Shown: positions 45,143 through 57,559, counted from the first letter of the stretch. The stretch is DNA of 64,000 bases from Halomonas halodenitrificans DSM 735 (GCF_000620045.1 NZ_JHVH01000017.1:1-64000), one strand, 5' to 3'. A program made the numbers and translations. The notes: generated from the letters alone by a model not told the origin.

Positions 45143-46096
45143 ATGCAAATCAGGCTCGCCAATCCCCGCGGATTCTGCGCCGGCGTCGATCGCGCCATCG
45201 ACATCGTCAACAGCGCCCTGGATGTGTTCGGTCCGCCGATCTATGTCCGCCACGAGGTGGTCCACAACCGCTTCGTGGTAGATAGCCTGCGGGAGAGGGG
45301 GGCGGTCTTCGTCGAGGAACTCCACGAAGTGCCCGACAACGTCATCGTGATCTTCTCCGCCCACGGCGTCTCCCGCGCCGTCCAGGAGGAGGCCGAACGG
45401 CGGGGTCTCAAGGTATTCGATGCCACCTGCCCGCTGGTGACCAAGGTGCACCTGGAGGTGCTGCGTTACGCTCGTCGCGGCCAGGAGTGCGTGCTGATCG
45501 GCCATGCCGGCCACCCCGAGGTGGAGGGCACCATGGGGCGCTATGACACCTCTGATGGTGGCGCCATCTACCTGGTGGAGGACGAGAATGACGTCGCCAG
45601 GCTCGAGGTGAAGGACCCGAGCCGGCTCGCCTTCGTCACCCAGACGACCCTCTCCATGGATGATACCGCCAGGGTGATCGACGCCCTGCGGGACCGGTTC
45701 CCGGCGATCCAGGGGCCACGCAAGGATGATATCTGCTACGCTACTCAGAACCGTCAGGATGCCGTACGCGAGCTGGCCGAGGGCTCGGACCTGGTGCTGG
45801 TGGTGGGCAGTCCCAATAGTTCCAACTCCAATCGCCTGCGTGAGCTCTCCGAGCGGGTCGGCGCCCCTGCCCACCTGGTGGATAGCGCCGATCAGGTCGA
45901 CCCGGCCTGGCTCGACGGCGTCAGGACCATCGGCGTCACCGCCGGTGCCAGTGCTCCGGAGGTACTGGTGAAGGGAGTGATCGAGCGGTTGCAGACCCTA
46001 GGTGCCAGTGCCCCCGAGGAGCTCGCCGGCCGCGAGGAGACCATCACCTTCTCCATGCCCCGCGAATTGCGCGAGCGTGTGATCGTCAGCGAGTAG
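45143..46096 (+). CDS. ispH: 4-hydroxy-3-methylbut-2-enyl diphosphate reductase IspH
   Basis: This 317-residue iron-sulfur enzyme has the three cluster cysteines: Cys12 in [13 protein letters not shown], one in [12 protein letters not shown], and one in [12 protein letters not shown]. It also has the SNSNRLRE active-site block. It makes IPP and DMAPP in the last step of the MEP pathway. ATG 45143 is the homology-supported start. A long palindromic terminator follows, closing the murJ-to-ispH cluster. Confidence 0.97.
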   Translation: MQIRLANPRGFCAGVDRAIDIVNSALDVFGPPIYVRHEVVHNRFVVDSLRERGAVFVEELHEVPDNVIVIFSAHGVSRAVQEEAERRGLKVFDATCPLVTKVHLEVLRYARRGQECVLIGHAGHPEVEGTMGRYDTSDGGAIYLVEDENDVARLEVKDPSRLAFVTQTTLSMDDTARVIDALRDRFPAIQGPRKDDICYATQNRQDAVRELAEGSDLVLVVGSPNSSNSNRLRELSERVGAPAHLVDSADQVDPAWLDGVRTIGVTAGASAPEVLVKGVIERLQTLGASAPEELAGREETITFSMPRELRERVIVSE

Positions 46097-46120
46097 CGCC
46101 GAACCAGGCCTAACGACTCG

Positions 46121-46150
46121 AGCGCCGCCGTGATGCATCACGGCGGCGCT
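46121..46150 (+). terminator. Terminator after ispH
   Basis: These 30 bp form a perfect palindrome (arms starting AGCGCCGCCGTGATG) followed by CTTGTTG. It lies 25 bp after the ispH stop and before the pilin operon. Confidence 0.8.
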
Positions 46151-46197
46151 CTTGTTGAAGCCTGCGGTAAACGCGTGGTGGCGTCGGGAGGAGAATC

Positions 46198-46629
46198 GTG
46201 ACTCATCGTGAGGCGTCTTGCGTGTCCCTTGCCGGGTGTCGTGCCAGGCGATCCCGTCGTGCCGGCAACCCTGGTCATATCGGCGGCTTTACGCTGATCG
46301 AGGTGCTGCTGGTGGTGGCTGTCATCGGAGTTCTGGCGTCGATCGCGGTGCCCCGCTACCAGGGGTATGTGGCGCGCTCCCTGCGTGTTGACGCCCAGGC
46401 CGGTCTGAATATTGCCGCGGGTGAGCTGGAGCGCTGCCATACCCGCCAATATCATTATGCTGACTGTGCCATCACCGCCGCTTCCCCCGATCGAAGCTAT
46501 GCTATCAGTTACGCCGAAGACGCTGGTGCCGGGTTTATCATCACGGCGAAGACGGCTCGTGACGATGGCTGCGATGCCGACCTGACCCTCGATGGTCTGG
46601 GCAGGAGAGAACCCGCCGACTGTTGGTGA
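46198..46629 (+). CDS. Type IV pilin PilE-like protein
   Basis: This 143-residue prepilin has the class III signal [20 protein letters not shown] with cleavage expected after the second Gly of IGG and Glu at +5. A long basic leader of about 30 residues precedes it. Two Cys pairs ([13 protein letters not shown] and DDGCDADL to ADCW) suggest a disulfide-bounded C-terminal loop. GTG 46198 has a strong GGGAGGAG upstream. It resembles minor pilins of the PilE/FimU type and is the first gene of the pilin operon. Confidence 0.85.
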   Translation: MTHREASCVSLAGCRARRSRRAGNPGHIGGFTLIEVLLVVAVIGVLASIAVPRYQGYVARSLRVDAQAGLNIAAGELERCHTRQYHYADCAITAASPDRSYAISYAEDAGAGFIITAKTARDDGCDADLTLDGLGRREPADCW

Positions 46630-46651
46630 GCCTTCCTGGTGAGGCGTCTCG

Positions 46652-47149
46652 ATGAGTCTTCAGCGCATCGATGGGGTCGCCCGAATGGCAGCGAGGTGGA
46701 CGGTGGTGACTAAGGGCTCCTTCGCCAGGTACAGCGCCGGCTTCACGTTGGTCGAAGCGCTGGTGGCGCTGGTCGTGTTGTCCATCGGGCTGCTGGGTGT
46801 CGCCGCCATGGAGCTTAGGGCCCTGCAGGGAGCGCACGCCGCCTATCAGCGCTCGGTCGCCTCCCTTGCGGCTCAGGATGCCCGGGAAAGGTTGTGGGCA
46901 GAAGTGGCGGGCCTCCCCGGCGTGTCTGCCTGCCCCGCTGGGCGAGTTGACGATGTTGAGCGTGCGTGGAGAGCACACTGGACCGGCGGCAGTGGCGTCA
47001 CGGTCATTCTGCCAGGCTTCACGAAAAGCGCCCTGGGACAGGCAGGTCCCGGGTGCGAGTTCAAGATAACGGTGGCTTGGGACGAGACGCGGTTTGGAAG
47101 CACGGAAGCGTCCTTCGTCTATGCGGTTCGCTTGCCGGAGGGGGAATGA
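46652..47149 (+). CDS. pilV: Minor pilin PilV-like protein
   Basis: This 165-residue prepilin has the signal SAGFTLVEALVALVVLSIGLL and the LGVAAMELRALQGAHAAYQRS segment, which is diagnostic of PilV. It is a minor pilin that primes pilus assembly. The leader is about 30 residues from ATG 46652; a later ATG at 46685 (MAARWT) is possible. Its stop overlaps the pilW start. Confidence 0.88.
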   Translation: MSLQRIDGVARMAARWTVVTKGSFARYSAGFTLVEALVALVVLSIGLLGVAAMELRALQGAHAAYQRSVASLAAQDARERLWAEVAGLPGVSACPAGRVDDVERAWRAHWTGGSGVTVILPGFTKSALGQAGPGCEFKITVAWDETRFGSTEASFVYAVRLPEGE

Positions 47150-47745
47150 TCAAGCGCCATGCTGGCTTTTCGCTGGTTGAGCTCCTGGTGGCCATGGTGA
47201 TCGGGTTGGTCATCATGCTGGGTGCCGGTCGGATTTTCTTGACGGTCCTCCAGACGAGCCGTCATGTCGAGATGCTCGGTGAGAAACAGGCGGCAGTGAA
47301 TCTTGTGGCGGAAATGCTGCTGCGAGATATACGCCGTGCCGTCTGGAGTCGTTCAGGCTGGAGTACGGATGCCAGCGGTGACGCCGTCCTCACCCTCGCT
47401 GTCGAGAATCGTGGCGACGCCTTGACCCACTGTGCCCCCGGCGATGAAGTACTGAAGAATTACAAGCTTCAGGAGAGAAAGATTGCCGATGAAGTCGCGT
47501 GGTTTATGGCGTTAGAGGTGGCGCGATGCGCTGATGTGGCGCGCGGTGGAGGGTACCGGGAGCTCGTGGGTGGCTTCATCGGTCCCGATGCCGTCACCCC
47601 CGGCCCGGGCTTCGCCGTGGATGACAGGCGGTGGGACGAGGGGGTATTGCAGATTACGCTACGCCTGATATCCATCGGCGAGGATGTCGCACCGGATACC
47701 CTGACGTTCCTTGCCGTCAATCGAACCGAGGCTTTAGCGCCATGA
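47146..47745 (+). CDS. pilW: Minor pilin PilW-like protein
   Basis: This 199-residue prepilin starts MIKRHAGFSLVELLVAMVIG with a short leader and cleavage after Gly7. PilW proteins are the bulky minor pilins of the priming complex. It has a single visible Cys pair (LTHCAPGDE and EVARCADVA). ATG 47146 overlaps the pilV stop (ATGA), and its own stop overlaps the pilX start, so translation is coupled across the operon. Confidence 0.88.
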   Translation: MIKRHAGFSLVELLVAMVIGLVIMLGAGRIFLTVLQTSRHVEMLGEKQAAVNLVAEMLLRDIRRAVWSRSGWSTDASGDAVLTLAVENRGDALTHCAPGDEVLKNYKLQERKIADEVAWFMALEVARCADVARGGGYRELVGGFIGPDAVTPGPGFAVDDRRWDEGVLQITLRLISIGEDVAPDTLTFLAVNRTEALAP

Positions 47746-48305
47746 CGGGCCATATCAGGACAGGCCATCGGCAGGAGAGGGTCACGAAGACCGCCGGGGG
47801 CATGGCAATAAGGAAGCAGCGCGGTGCGGCGCTGATCGTCGTGCTCCTGTTCTTGACGGTGTCACTGATGATCGGCCTTTCCAGCATGCGGTCTGCGCAG
47901 ATCGATGAGCGGTTGGCGGGGAACTACAGGGCCGCGGCCGAGGCGCAGATGCATGCGGAAAACGCGGCGTCGGCGCTCTATGGCATGCTGGGTGTGAAAG
48001 AGGCATGGAAGGGCTTCGGTGCGGATGAACTCTCGAGCGGCTTCGGGTGGAAGGCGTTTCATGGGGTCGCTGCCGACACGGGAAATGACAGTCATTGCCA
48101 TATGCTGGGCGATGACGCGGGTGGTGCTTGCCATGTGTCGGTATCCGGCGGCCATCTTGGCCTGCAAGAGGGGCGTTATATTATCGCCATGGGGGCCGTC
48201 GAGGGGGGCATGGCGGAGGGTGGACCCGTGTTTGTCAGGGTGGCGTCGCCTGGTGCAGGCGGGGCAAGCGATGCCGAACGGCCGGGAATAAGCGCCTGGC
48301 ACTAA
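47742..48305 (+). CDS. pilX: Minor pilin PilX-like protein
   Basis: This 187-residue protein has KQRGAALIVVLLFLTVSLMI, the PilX/GspK-type N-terminal signal in which the usual Glu5 is absent. The following MRSAQIDERLAGNYRAAAEAQMHAENA is typical of PilX. It normally works with PilY1, but no pilY1 follows; the next gene is convergent. ATG 47742 overlaps the pilW stop. Confidence 0.87.
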   Translation: MTGHIRTGHRQERVTKTAGGMAIRKQRGAALIVVLLFLTVSLMIGLSSMRSAQIDERLAGNYRAAAEAQMHAENAASALYGMLGVKEAWKGFGADELSSGFGWKAFHGVAADTGNDSHCHMLGDDAGGACHVSVSGGHLGLQEGRYIIAMGAVEGGMAEGGPVFVRVASPGAGGASDAERPGISAWH

Positions 48306-48337
48306 CAGGAAACCGTGATCGAGTGACCCCGGGGTGC

Positions 48338-48877
48338 TCAGCATCCCGGCCTGCCCGATTCCACCCGTACCCTCCCGATATTATTGACGATTACCTTGGC
48401 GCCAGACGTCAGGCGTCCGCATAGGCGGAAGGTGCCGTTATATCCGCCGGAGCGGCCCAGGGCGTCGTAGCGCACCGGGCGATTATCGTTACGATAGGTG
48501 AGTGTGGGCAGCCGGCTCTCGCCAAGCGTGCGCAGCAGGACGTCGCCTGGCTCGCCGCGCCCTTCGAAAATGGCCAGAAGAGCCAGCCACGCCTTGCCAT
48601 CGGCGTTGTTCGTGATGGCGCACCCGCTGCCGTCGGCGCTGGGGCACAGGGTAATGGTGGTGCGCCGAGTAATGGCCGTATTGCGGGTCAGCGCCAGCGC
48701 CGTCTTTAAGCGCATCACCTCGGCGGCCACCTCGTTGCGTGCGCTAAACTGCTGGAAGCCGGGAACCGCCCAGGTGGCCAGGATGGCCAGCACGGCGATG
48801 GTCACGACCAGCTCGATCAAGGTAAAGCCGAGGTGTTTCTTGTGCCGACTGCCCGATGGTATCGAAGCGGGACGCAT
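48338..48877 (-). CDS. FimT/GspH-like pseudopilin
   Basis: This 179-residue prepilin has the signal LGFTLIELVVTIAVLAILAT with an 18-residue basic leader. It also has a GspH/FimT domain (RLKTALALTRNTAITRRTTI), with cysteines at LCPSADGSGC and near the C-terminal LCGRLTSG and GRPGC. FimT binds DNA and helps natural transformation in some bacteria. It converges with pilX across 32 bp instead of leading the pilin operon as is usual. Confidence 0.87.
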   Translation of the reverse strand: MRPASIPSGSRHKKHLGFTLIELVVTIAVLAILATWAVPGFQQFSARNEVAAEVMRLKTALALTRNTAITRRTTITLCPSADGSGCAITNNADGKAWLALLAIFEGRGEPGDVLLRTLGESRLPTLTYRNDNRPVRYDALGRSGGYNGTFRLCGRLTSGAKVIVNNIGRVRVESGRPGC

Positions 48878-49117
48878 GAGGCCCTCCCGGGACGTCTTCT
48901 CTGACCCGCGGTGTTTCCTTCACCCTAGTCGAGTGCGCCCTGGGTGTTATCGGCATCTTCCTACGGCGGGTGTAGGCGTTGTCCATCACGCTTATTAGTG
49001 AAACAGGGAGGCGACCGGTCTCGCCGGCTCGAATTCGAAACCTTAACCCGCTATCGTTTGTCGGAGTCTCACACGCCGCCGCCGATAGCCGGGGCGGCTT
49101 CGCCACCAGGAGTCAGC

Positions 49118-49993
49118 ATGAGCGAACAGAATCAGTATGTGCCGCCCAGGGTGTGGAAGTGGGAGCAGCCCAGCGGTGGCGCCTTCGCCAGCACCAATCG
49201 TCCGGTCGCCGGGTCGACCCACGAGAAGTCGCTGCCGGTCGGCCTGCATCCCTTCCAGCTCTACTCGCTGGCCACCCCCAACGGGGTCAAGGCCACGGTG
49301 ATGTTCGAGGAGCTGCTGGCGCTGGGTCATCAGAACGCCGAGTACGACGCCTGGCTGATCCGCATCGGCGATGGCGACCAGTTCGGCAGCGGTTTCGTGG
49401 AGGCGAATCCCAACTCCAAGATCCCGGCCCTGCTGGATCATTCCACCAATCCGCCCACCCGGGTATTCGAGTCCGGCTCCATCCTGCTCTATCTGGCGGA
49501 GAGGTTCGGCGAGTTCCTGCCGAGCGAGCATGTCGCCCGCACCGAGACCCTGAACTGGCTGTTCTGGCAGATGGGCAGCGCGCCCTTCCTGGGCGGGGGC
49601 TTCGGCCACTTCTATGCCTATGCACCGGAGAAGCTCGAATATCCCATCGACCGCTACGCCATGGAGACCAAGCGACAGCTCGATGTGCTGGACCGCCACC
49701 TGGCCGAGAACCGCTATCTGGCCGGCGACGCTTATACCATTGCCGATATGGCCAACTGGCCCTGGTATGGTCAGCTGGTGCTGGGCCGGCTCTACGATGC
49801 CGGCGAGTTCCTGCAGGTCCAGGAATACGCCAACGTGCAGCGTTGGGCCCGGGAGATCGATGCGCGCCCCGCGGTGCAGCGCGGTCGCATGGTCAACCGC
49901 ACCTTCGGTGAGCCGGAGATGCAGCTGCACGAACGCCACGCTGCCGACGACTTCGAGTCCCGCACCCAGGACAAGCTCGCCGACAATGAGTGA
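49118..49993 (+). CDS. yghU: YghU-like glutathione S-transferase / GSH-dependent disulfide oxidoreductase
   Basis: This 291-residue protein has the long N-terminal extension and thioredoxin-fold GST domain of YghU (HPFQLYSLATPNGVKATVMF, NPNSKIPALLDHS) and the C-terminal helical domain (AGDAYTIADMANWPWYGQLV). YghU enzymes bind two glutathiones and reduce disulfides or organic hydroperoxides. ATG 49118 has AGGAG upstream; the longer frame from 48944 is not conserved. Confidence 0.93.
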   Translation: MSEQNQYVPPRVWKWEQPSGGAFASTNRPVAGSTHEKSLPVGLHPFQLYSLATPNGVKATVMFEELLALGHQNAEYDAWLIRIGDGDQFGSGFVEANPNSKIPALLDHSTNPPTRVFESGSILLYLAERFGEFLPSEHVARTETLNWLFWQMGSAPFLGGGFGHFYAYAPEKLEYPIDRYAMETKRQLDVLDRHLAENRYLAGDAYTIADMANWPWYGQLVLGRLYDAGEFLQVQEYANVQRWAREIDARPAVQRGRMVNRTFGEPEMQLHERHAADDFESRTQDKLADNE

Positions 49994-50004
49994 GATGCGC
50001 TGAA

Positions 50005-50874
50005 TCACACCAGCCTGACCGCGGCGAGTGCCGCGGTCAGTCTCTCGACCAGCTGGCCGCTGTGGCGCCAGCTGTGCCAGTAGAGCGGCACCTCCAGCTC
50101 CTGTCCCGGGGCGATACTGACCAGCTTGTCGTCTCTCAGCCACTCTTCCACCTGCATTCGCGGGACCATGCCATAACCCATGCCGGCCAGGGCCAGCCGC
50201 ACGAAGCCCTCGGAGGCGGGGCAGAGGTGGTAGGGAAAGGGACCACGGTAGCCGCACTCGGCCAGGAAGCGGTGTTGCAGCTGATCGTGGGGCCCGAAGA
50301 CGATGGCCGGTGCGTGGCGGAAGGCGTCGGCGGTAGGCCCCTCGGGGAAATGACGCCGGCGATAGGCGGGCGTTGCCAGCGGCAGGTAACTCATCCTGCC
50401 CAGCGACAGGGCGCGGGCGCCGGCGATGGGTTGTGGGCTGGCACACAGGCAGGCAGCCACATCGCCGTCGCGCAGTCGACGCAGGCCAATATCCTGATCC
50501 TCGACCACCAGGTCGAGTACCACGCCTTCTTCCTGACAGAGGGCCCCCACGGCCTCGGCCCACCAGGTGGCCAGACTGTCGGCATTGACCGCGATGCGCA
50601 GGCGTGGTGCCTCGCTTGCCAGAGTCGGCAGTGCCTGGCCCAGGTCGCGCTCGAGTAGCTGCACGCGTCGGGCATGGTTGAGCAGCTGCCCGCCCACCGG
50701 GGTGGGGGCCAGCTCTGGAGTGCGCACCAGCACGGGTTGCCCCAGGCGTATCTCCAGGGTGCGGATGCGCTGGGAAATCGCCGACTGGGATAGACCCAGG
50801 GCGTCCCCGGCACGCTCGAAGCCGCCACACTCCACCACGGCCGCCAGTGCTTCCAGCAGCTTGTAGTCAAGCAT
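50005..50874 (-). CDS. argP: LysR-family regulator ArgP (IciA)
   Basis: This 289-residue LysR regulator has the N-terminal helix-turn-helix LEALAAVVECGGFERAGDAL-GLSQSAISQRI and a substrate-binding domain. ArgP senses lysine and arginine and activates the exporter argO. It is divergent from an ArgO/LysE-type exporter across 133 bp, which strongly supports the pairing. It converges with yghU. Confidence 0.92.
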   Translation of the reverse strand: MLDYKLLEALAAVVECGGFERAGDALGLSQSAISQRIRTLEIRLGQPVLVRTPELAPTPVGGQLLNHARRVQLLERDLGQALPTLASEAPRLRIAVNADSLATWWAEAVGALCQEEGVVLDLVVEDQDIGLRRLRDGDVAACLCASPQPIAGARALSLGRMSYLPLATPAYRRRHFPEGPTADAFRHAPAIVFGPHDQLQHRFLAECGYRGPFPYHLCPASEGFVRLALAGMGYGMVPRMQVEEWLRDDKLVSIAPGQELEVPLYWHSWRHSGQLVERLTAALAAVRLV

Positions 50875-51007
50875 CGTCGTTCCTCGAAACCTTGTTGATG
50901 TTTCATCATAAGCAAAACTGATGAGTTATTAACAGGATGATTTTTCCGCATGGGTGGCATCGGCTAGTCTTCCTGCTGTCATCATCAATGAAACAGGAGC
51001 GTGGGCG

Positions 51008-51640
51008 ATGCTGGAAAGCTATCTGACCGGTCTGGTGGTAAGCGGGGGGATCATCATGGCGATCGGTGCCCAGAACGCTTATGTGCTGGGGCTGGCGGTG
51101 CGCCGTCAGCACCACTGGTGGTCGGCCGGGTTGTGCATGACCAGTGATCTGCTGCTGCTCAGTGCCGGCATGCTGGGCATCAGTGCGCTGCTGCTGGCGG
51201 TGCCCCAGGCGATGGAAGTGATGCGCTGGGCCGGGGTGGTGTTTCTTGGCTGGCTGGCCGCCCAGGCACTGTGGCGTGCGTTTGCCGGTCGTCAGGGGCT
51301 GGATGGCCGGGCGCAGGCCTTGCCGGGGCGTCGCCGGGTGATCCTGGCCACCCTGGCGGTGACCCTGCTCAACCCCCAGGTCTACCTGGATACCCTGCTG
51401 CTCATTCCGGCGATAGGAGCACAGCAGAGCAGTGTCTCCGGTTTCCTGGTCGGAGCAGGGTCGGCATCGGTCCTGTGGTTCAGCCTGCTGGCCTGGGGCG
51501 GGGCAATGCTGGCGCCCTGGTTGAAGCGGCCGGCGGCGTGGCGAGCCATCGATGGGGCCATCGGCGTGATGATGGCCGCTATCGCGGTTCAGTTGGCGAG
51601 CGGTGCGGGCATGTCGGCTGCCATGGCGGGAATCAGTTGA
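51008..51640 (+). CDS. argO: ArgO/LysE-family amino acid exporter
   Basis: This 210-residue membrane protein has about six hydrophobic helices and the LysE-family motif GGIIMAIGAQNAYVLGLAVR near the N-terminus and TLLNPQVYLDTLLL in the middle. It should export arginine, lysine or toxic analogues. ATG 51008 has AGGAGCG upstream. It is divergent from argP and overlaps the RlpA-like gene's 3' end by 8 bp. Confidence 0.92.
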   Translation: MLESYLTGLVVSGGIIMAIGAQNAYVLGLAVRRQHHWWSAGLCMTSDLLLLSAGMLGISALLLAVPQAMEVMRWAGVVFLGWLAAQALWRAFAGRQGLDGRAQALPGRRRVILATLAVTLLNPQVYLDTLLLIPAIGAQQSSVSGFLVGAGSASVLWFSLLAWGGAMLAPWLKRPAAWRAIDGAIGVMMAAIAVQLASGAGMSAAMAGIS

Positions 51641-52019
51641 TCCGGGTGAGGACGACCGGTACCACACCGGTGTCGATCAACCCCAGCTTCCTGGCGGCGC
51701 GCTTGGAGAGATCGATGATGCGGCCCTTGATAAAGGGGCCACGATCGTTGATCACTACCGTGACTTCCTGACCGGTGTCCGGGCGTTGCACCACGACCTC
51801 GGTGCCGAAGGGCAACTGACGATGGGCGGCGGTGAGCTGGTTCTGATCGAACGGCACACCGCTTGCCGTGGTGCGGCCTTGAAACTTGTCATGATAAAAG
51901 GAGGCGTATCCCTGCTGCGTCGCGGCGTTGGCATCATGGGCGTGGACGCTGGCAGTCATGCCGAGGGTCAGCAGGCCTGCCAGGCAGCAGGTCAGCAACA
52001 GGCGTGATCGGGTTCCCAT
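51633..52019 (-). CDS. RlpA-like double-psi beta-barrel protein
   Basis: This 128-residue secreted protein has a signal peptide (RSRLLLTCCLAGLLTLGMTASVHA), then a DPBB domain with GYASFYHDKFQGRTTASG, LPFGTEVVVQR and VVINDRGPFIKGRIIDLSKR. RlpA proteins cleave or bind denuded peptidoglycan glycans at the septum. The SPOR domain of full RlpA is missing. ATG 52019 with AGGA upstream was chosen. Confidence 0.9.
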   Translation of the reverse strand: MGTRSRLLLTCCLAGLLTLGMTASVHAHDANAATQQGYASFYHDKFQGRTTASGVPFDQNQLTAAHRQLPFGTEVVVQRPDTGQEVTVVINDRGPFIKGRIIDLSKRAARKLGLIDTGVVPVVLTRIN

Positions 52020-52181
52020 GGGTGATTCCTCACGTTTTCGCTTGGGCGATGCGTGCCGTTCACGATGCCACGTGAGACAGCACGATGCGAGGGACTCTCC
52101 CCGCTGGATTGTACAAATAATAACCGCCAGCGGGAGGGTGTGGCAAGGTACCAAGAGCCCTTGTGCTGATGGCGCCGGCGA

Positions 52182-53081
52182 TCAGCCCGCGACGCCAAGG
52201 CGCCCCTGGCGAATATGTCCGGTAGCACCATATCGCCAGGGGCGGTTGTGGAGTCCATGGCCGATCGGCAGACCGTGATAGAGCGGGATGTCCAGTGGCG
52301 CCAGAGTCTCGGCGATGATCGCCTCGAGACACTCTTCGCCCCAGGGTGGGCAGCCCTCGAAGGTGCCCAGGCAAACGGCGGCGGCGCGGTCCAGGGCGCC
52401 AGCATGCACCAGCTGCCACAGGGCGCGCTCCAGGCGATACCAGGGTTCCCCGACATCCTCGAGAATCACCAGCGCCCCGGGTGGCGCCTGGAAGGCCAGG
52501 GGAGTGCCCGTCAGGCTGGCCAGGGTGGTGAGGTTGCCGCCTGCCAGGGGGCCGGAGAGTGTTGCGGGAGCCTTGCCCCAGGCGGCGATGGGATAATCGA
52601 GTGCTGCCGGCTGCTGAATCAGCGCCAGGGTCTCGGTGAACTGACGATGCAGTATCCGACGATCTTCGTGGCTGGCCTCGCTTTCGCCATCGAGAAGGCC
52701 AGTGGCGGCCTTGACCACTGGACCGTGGATGGCCGGCAGGCCGTGACGGTGCCAGTGGTCGAGCAGCACGGTGACATCGGAATAGCCCACCAGAGGCTTG
52801 GGATTGGCGGCCAATCGCTCCCAGTCGATGCCATCGAGCAGTTGGGCGGCGCCGTAACCGCCGCGGATCGCCCATACCGCCTGGGTCTCGGGGTCATCAT
52901 AGGCGGCGTGCAGCTGGGCCAGCCGCCAGTCGCGGGTGCCGGCGAGGTAGCGACAAGGTTGCTGCAATGGCCCGGGGCAGTGTACCCGGACGCCCAGCGT
53001 CTCCAGTCCGCGGATGCCGTGCGCGACGGCGGCGTCGTCGGTGACCGATGAGGGGGCGATCAGGCTGATGGCAAGCGACAT
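52182..53081 (-). CDS. ldcA: LD-carboxypeptidase LdcA (peptidase S66)
   Basis: This 299-residue S66 serine peptidase has the nucleophile Ser in VGYSDVTVLLDHWH, RGGYGAAQLLDGIDW before it, and the catalytic Glu-His region with GHGLHNRPWRYG. It removes the terminal D-Ala from muropeptide tetrapeptides in the cytoplasm during peptidoglycan recycling. It is 162 bp from the RlpA-like gene on the same strand. Confidence 0.94.
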   Translation of the reverse strand: MSLAISLIAPSSVTDDAAVAHGIRGLETLGVRVHCPGPLQQPCRYLAGTRDWRLAQLHAAYDDPETQAVWAIRGGYGAAQLLDGIDWERLAANPKPLVGYSDVTVLLDHWHRHGLPAIHGPVVKAATGLLDGESEASHEDRRILHRQFTETLALIQQPAALDYPIAAWGKAPATLSGPLAGGNLTTLASLTGTPLAFQAPPGALVILEDVGEPWYRLERALWQLVHAGALDRAAAVCLGTFEGCPPWGEECLEAIIAETLAPLDIPLYHGLPIGHGLHNRPWRYGATGHIRQGRLGVAG

Positions 53082-53234
53082 GGCAGGTGGGTCCGGCGGC
53101 TGAAAAAGTCCCTAGGATGGCATGCCGGCCCGACGTCGTCACGGCGGGCGACGTTAGTCGCTATTTACGGCGGGCGCCGGCTATTGCATCGTCGTCTCAT
53201 CCATTCCCTTTATTGCCATCTTCAGGAGAACCAC

Positions 53235-53627
53235 ATGGCCAGCATCTTTACCCGTATCATGCAGGGCGAGATCCCGGGACACTTCGTACACGAGGACGAT
53301 CAGTGCGCGGGCATCATGACCATCCAGCCGATGAGGCCGGGTCATGTGCTGGTGATCCCCCGGGATGAGGTCGACCACTGGGATGACTTGCCGGAGCCGC
53401 TCTACCAGCACCTGATGACGGTGTCGCGGCGCCTGGCCAAGGCGATCAAGGTGGCCTTTCCCTGCAAGCGGGTGGGCATGCTGGTCGTTGGCCTGGAGGT
53501 ACCCCATGTGCATATCCATCTGACGCCCCTGGATGCGATGAGCGATATCCAGGTGGAAAACCTGCCCATGGCCGATTCGGATGACCTGGCGGCGGCCGCC
53601 GAGAAGCTGCGTGCCGCCCTGGCCTGA
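53235..53627 (+). CDS. HIT family protein
   Basis: This 130-residue protein has the HIT nucleotide-binding motif HVHIHL and MASIFTRIMQGEIPGHFVHE at the N-terminus. HIT proteins hydrolyse nucleoside phosphoramidates or dinucleoside polyphosphates. ATG 53235 has AGGAG upstream. It is divergent from ldcA and converges with the GGDEF gene, ending 3 bp before that gene's stop. Confidence 0.93.
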   Translation: MASIFTRIMQGEIPGHFVHEDDQCAGIMTIQPMRPGHVLVIPRDEVDHWDDLPEPLYQHLMTVSRRLAKAIKVAFPCKRVGMLVVGLEVPHVHIHLTPLDAMSDIQVENLPMADSDDLAAAAEKLRAALA

Positions 53628-53629
53628 GC

Positions 53630-54880
<1,251 letters not shown>

Positions 54881-55102
54881 GGGCACGGCTACGCGTCGAG
54901 ACCCCGCATTTACCGGGGTATGATGGATGGGTGTCTTTCCATGATAACAAAGTATCCGAAGGCTGCCGTGGGCCTGTGAGCTCGACCCAGGACTTGTTCG
55001 GCTCATGGCAGTGAGTGCAGTCGATAATTGCCTGGTTCGCGAGCCGCAAGCGGTACCGAATAGGTCTTTCTGGTATCCTGCAGGCCATCCAACCCCGCTC
55101 TT

Positions 55103-56596
<1,494 letters not shown>

Positions 56597-56656
56597 TGGC
56601 GGCTCGGCTTGTGAGTCCGGTTCGGTAGCTCGATTCAGCAATATCAGGAAGAGAAG

Positions 56657-57559
56657 ATGAAAATACCCAAGCGCCTGCAGCCGTTGGTCGATGATGGCCT
56701 GATCGATGCGGTCGAGAGCCAGCTGATGAGCGGCAAGGAGGCCCAGGTCTATGTGGTGCGTTCCCACGGAGAGCGGCGCTGCGCCAAGGTCTTCAAGGAG
56801 GCGAAACAGCGCAGCTTCAAGCAGGCCGTGCAGTATCAGGAAGGACGCCGCGGACGCAACAGTCGCCGCTCGCGGGCCATGGCCAAGAAGACTCGCTACG
56901 GTCAGAAGGAGCAGGAGCAGGCCTGGCTCAACGCCGAGGTCGATGCGCTTTACCGGCTGGCCGCGGCGGAAGTGCGAGTCCCCAAGCCCTACGGCTTTAT
57001 CGACGGCGTGCTGTTGATGGAAATGATCGGTGACGGTGAGGGCCTGACTGCGCCGCGCCTGGACGATGTGACCCTGAGCGCCGACGAGGCCCGTGAGCAC
57101 TACGCCAAGATCATCCGGGACGTGGTGAGGATGCTGTGTGCCGGACTGGTGCATGGTGACCTGTCCGAGTTCAACGTGTTGCTGGCCGCCGACGGGCCGG
57201 TGATCATCGACCTGCCCCAGGCGGTGGATGCCGCCGGCAACAACAGCGCCGAGTGGATGTTCGAGCGCGACGTGGACAATATGCGCCGCTACTTCGGCCA
57301 CTTCGCACTGGAGCTGCTGGCCACGGATTACGCCAAGGAGATCTGGGCGCTGTTCGAGGCGGGGGAGCTCCATCCGGAGAGCCAGCTGGCCGGGCGCTTT
57401 GTAGAGGATACCGCTCCCGTCGACGTCGATGAGCTGATGACGGTGATCGATGATGTTCGCGAGGAGGAGGCCCTGCGTCAGGCGTCGCACCAGCGTGGTG
57501 ACGAACCCGGCGTGGAGGAAGCCGCCGCGGAATGGCAAGAGTCCCAGCGCAAGCGCTGA
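56657..57559 (+). CDS. RIO1-like serine protein kinase
   Basis: This 300-residue protein has the RIO kinase pattern: SGKEAQVYVV glycine-loop region, FKEAKQRSFKQAVQYQEGRR, catalytic HGDLSEFNVLL and metal-binding IIDLPQAVD. Bacterial members (similar proteins are known in Pseudomonas) have unsettled substrates; a ribosome-related role is inferred from archaeal and eukaryotic RIO1 and from the neighbouring helicase gene. ATG 56657 has GAAGAGAAG upstream. Confidence 0.9.
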   Translation: MKIPKRLQPLVDDGLIDAVESQLMSGKEAQVYVVRSHGERRCAKVFKEAKQRSFKQAVQYQEGRRGRNSRRSRAMAKKTRYGQKEQEQAWLNAEVDALYRLAAAEVRVPKPYGFIDGVLLMEMIGDGEGLTAPRLDDVTLSADEAREHYAKIIRDVVRMLCAGLVHGDLSEFNVLLAADGPVIIDLPQAVDAAGNNSAEWMFERDVDNMRRYFGHFALELLATDYAKEIWALFEAGELHPESQLAGRFVEDTAPVDVDELMTVIDDVREEEALRQASHQRGDEPGVEEAAAEWQESQRKR

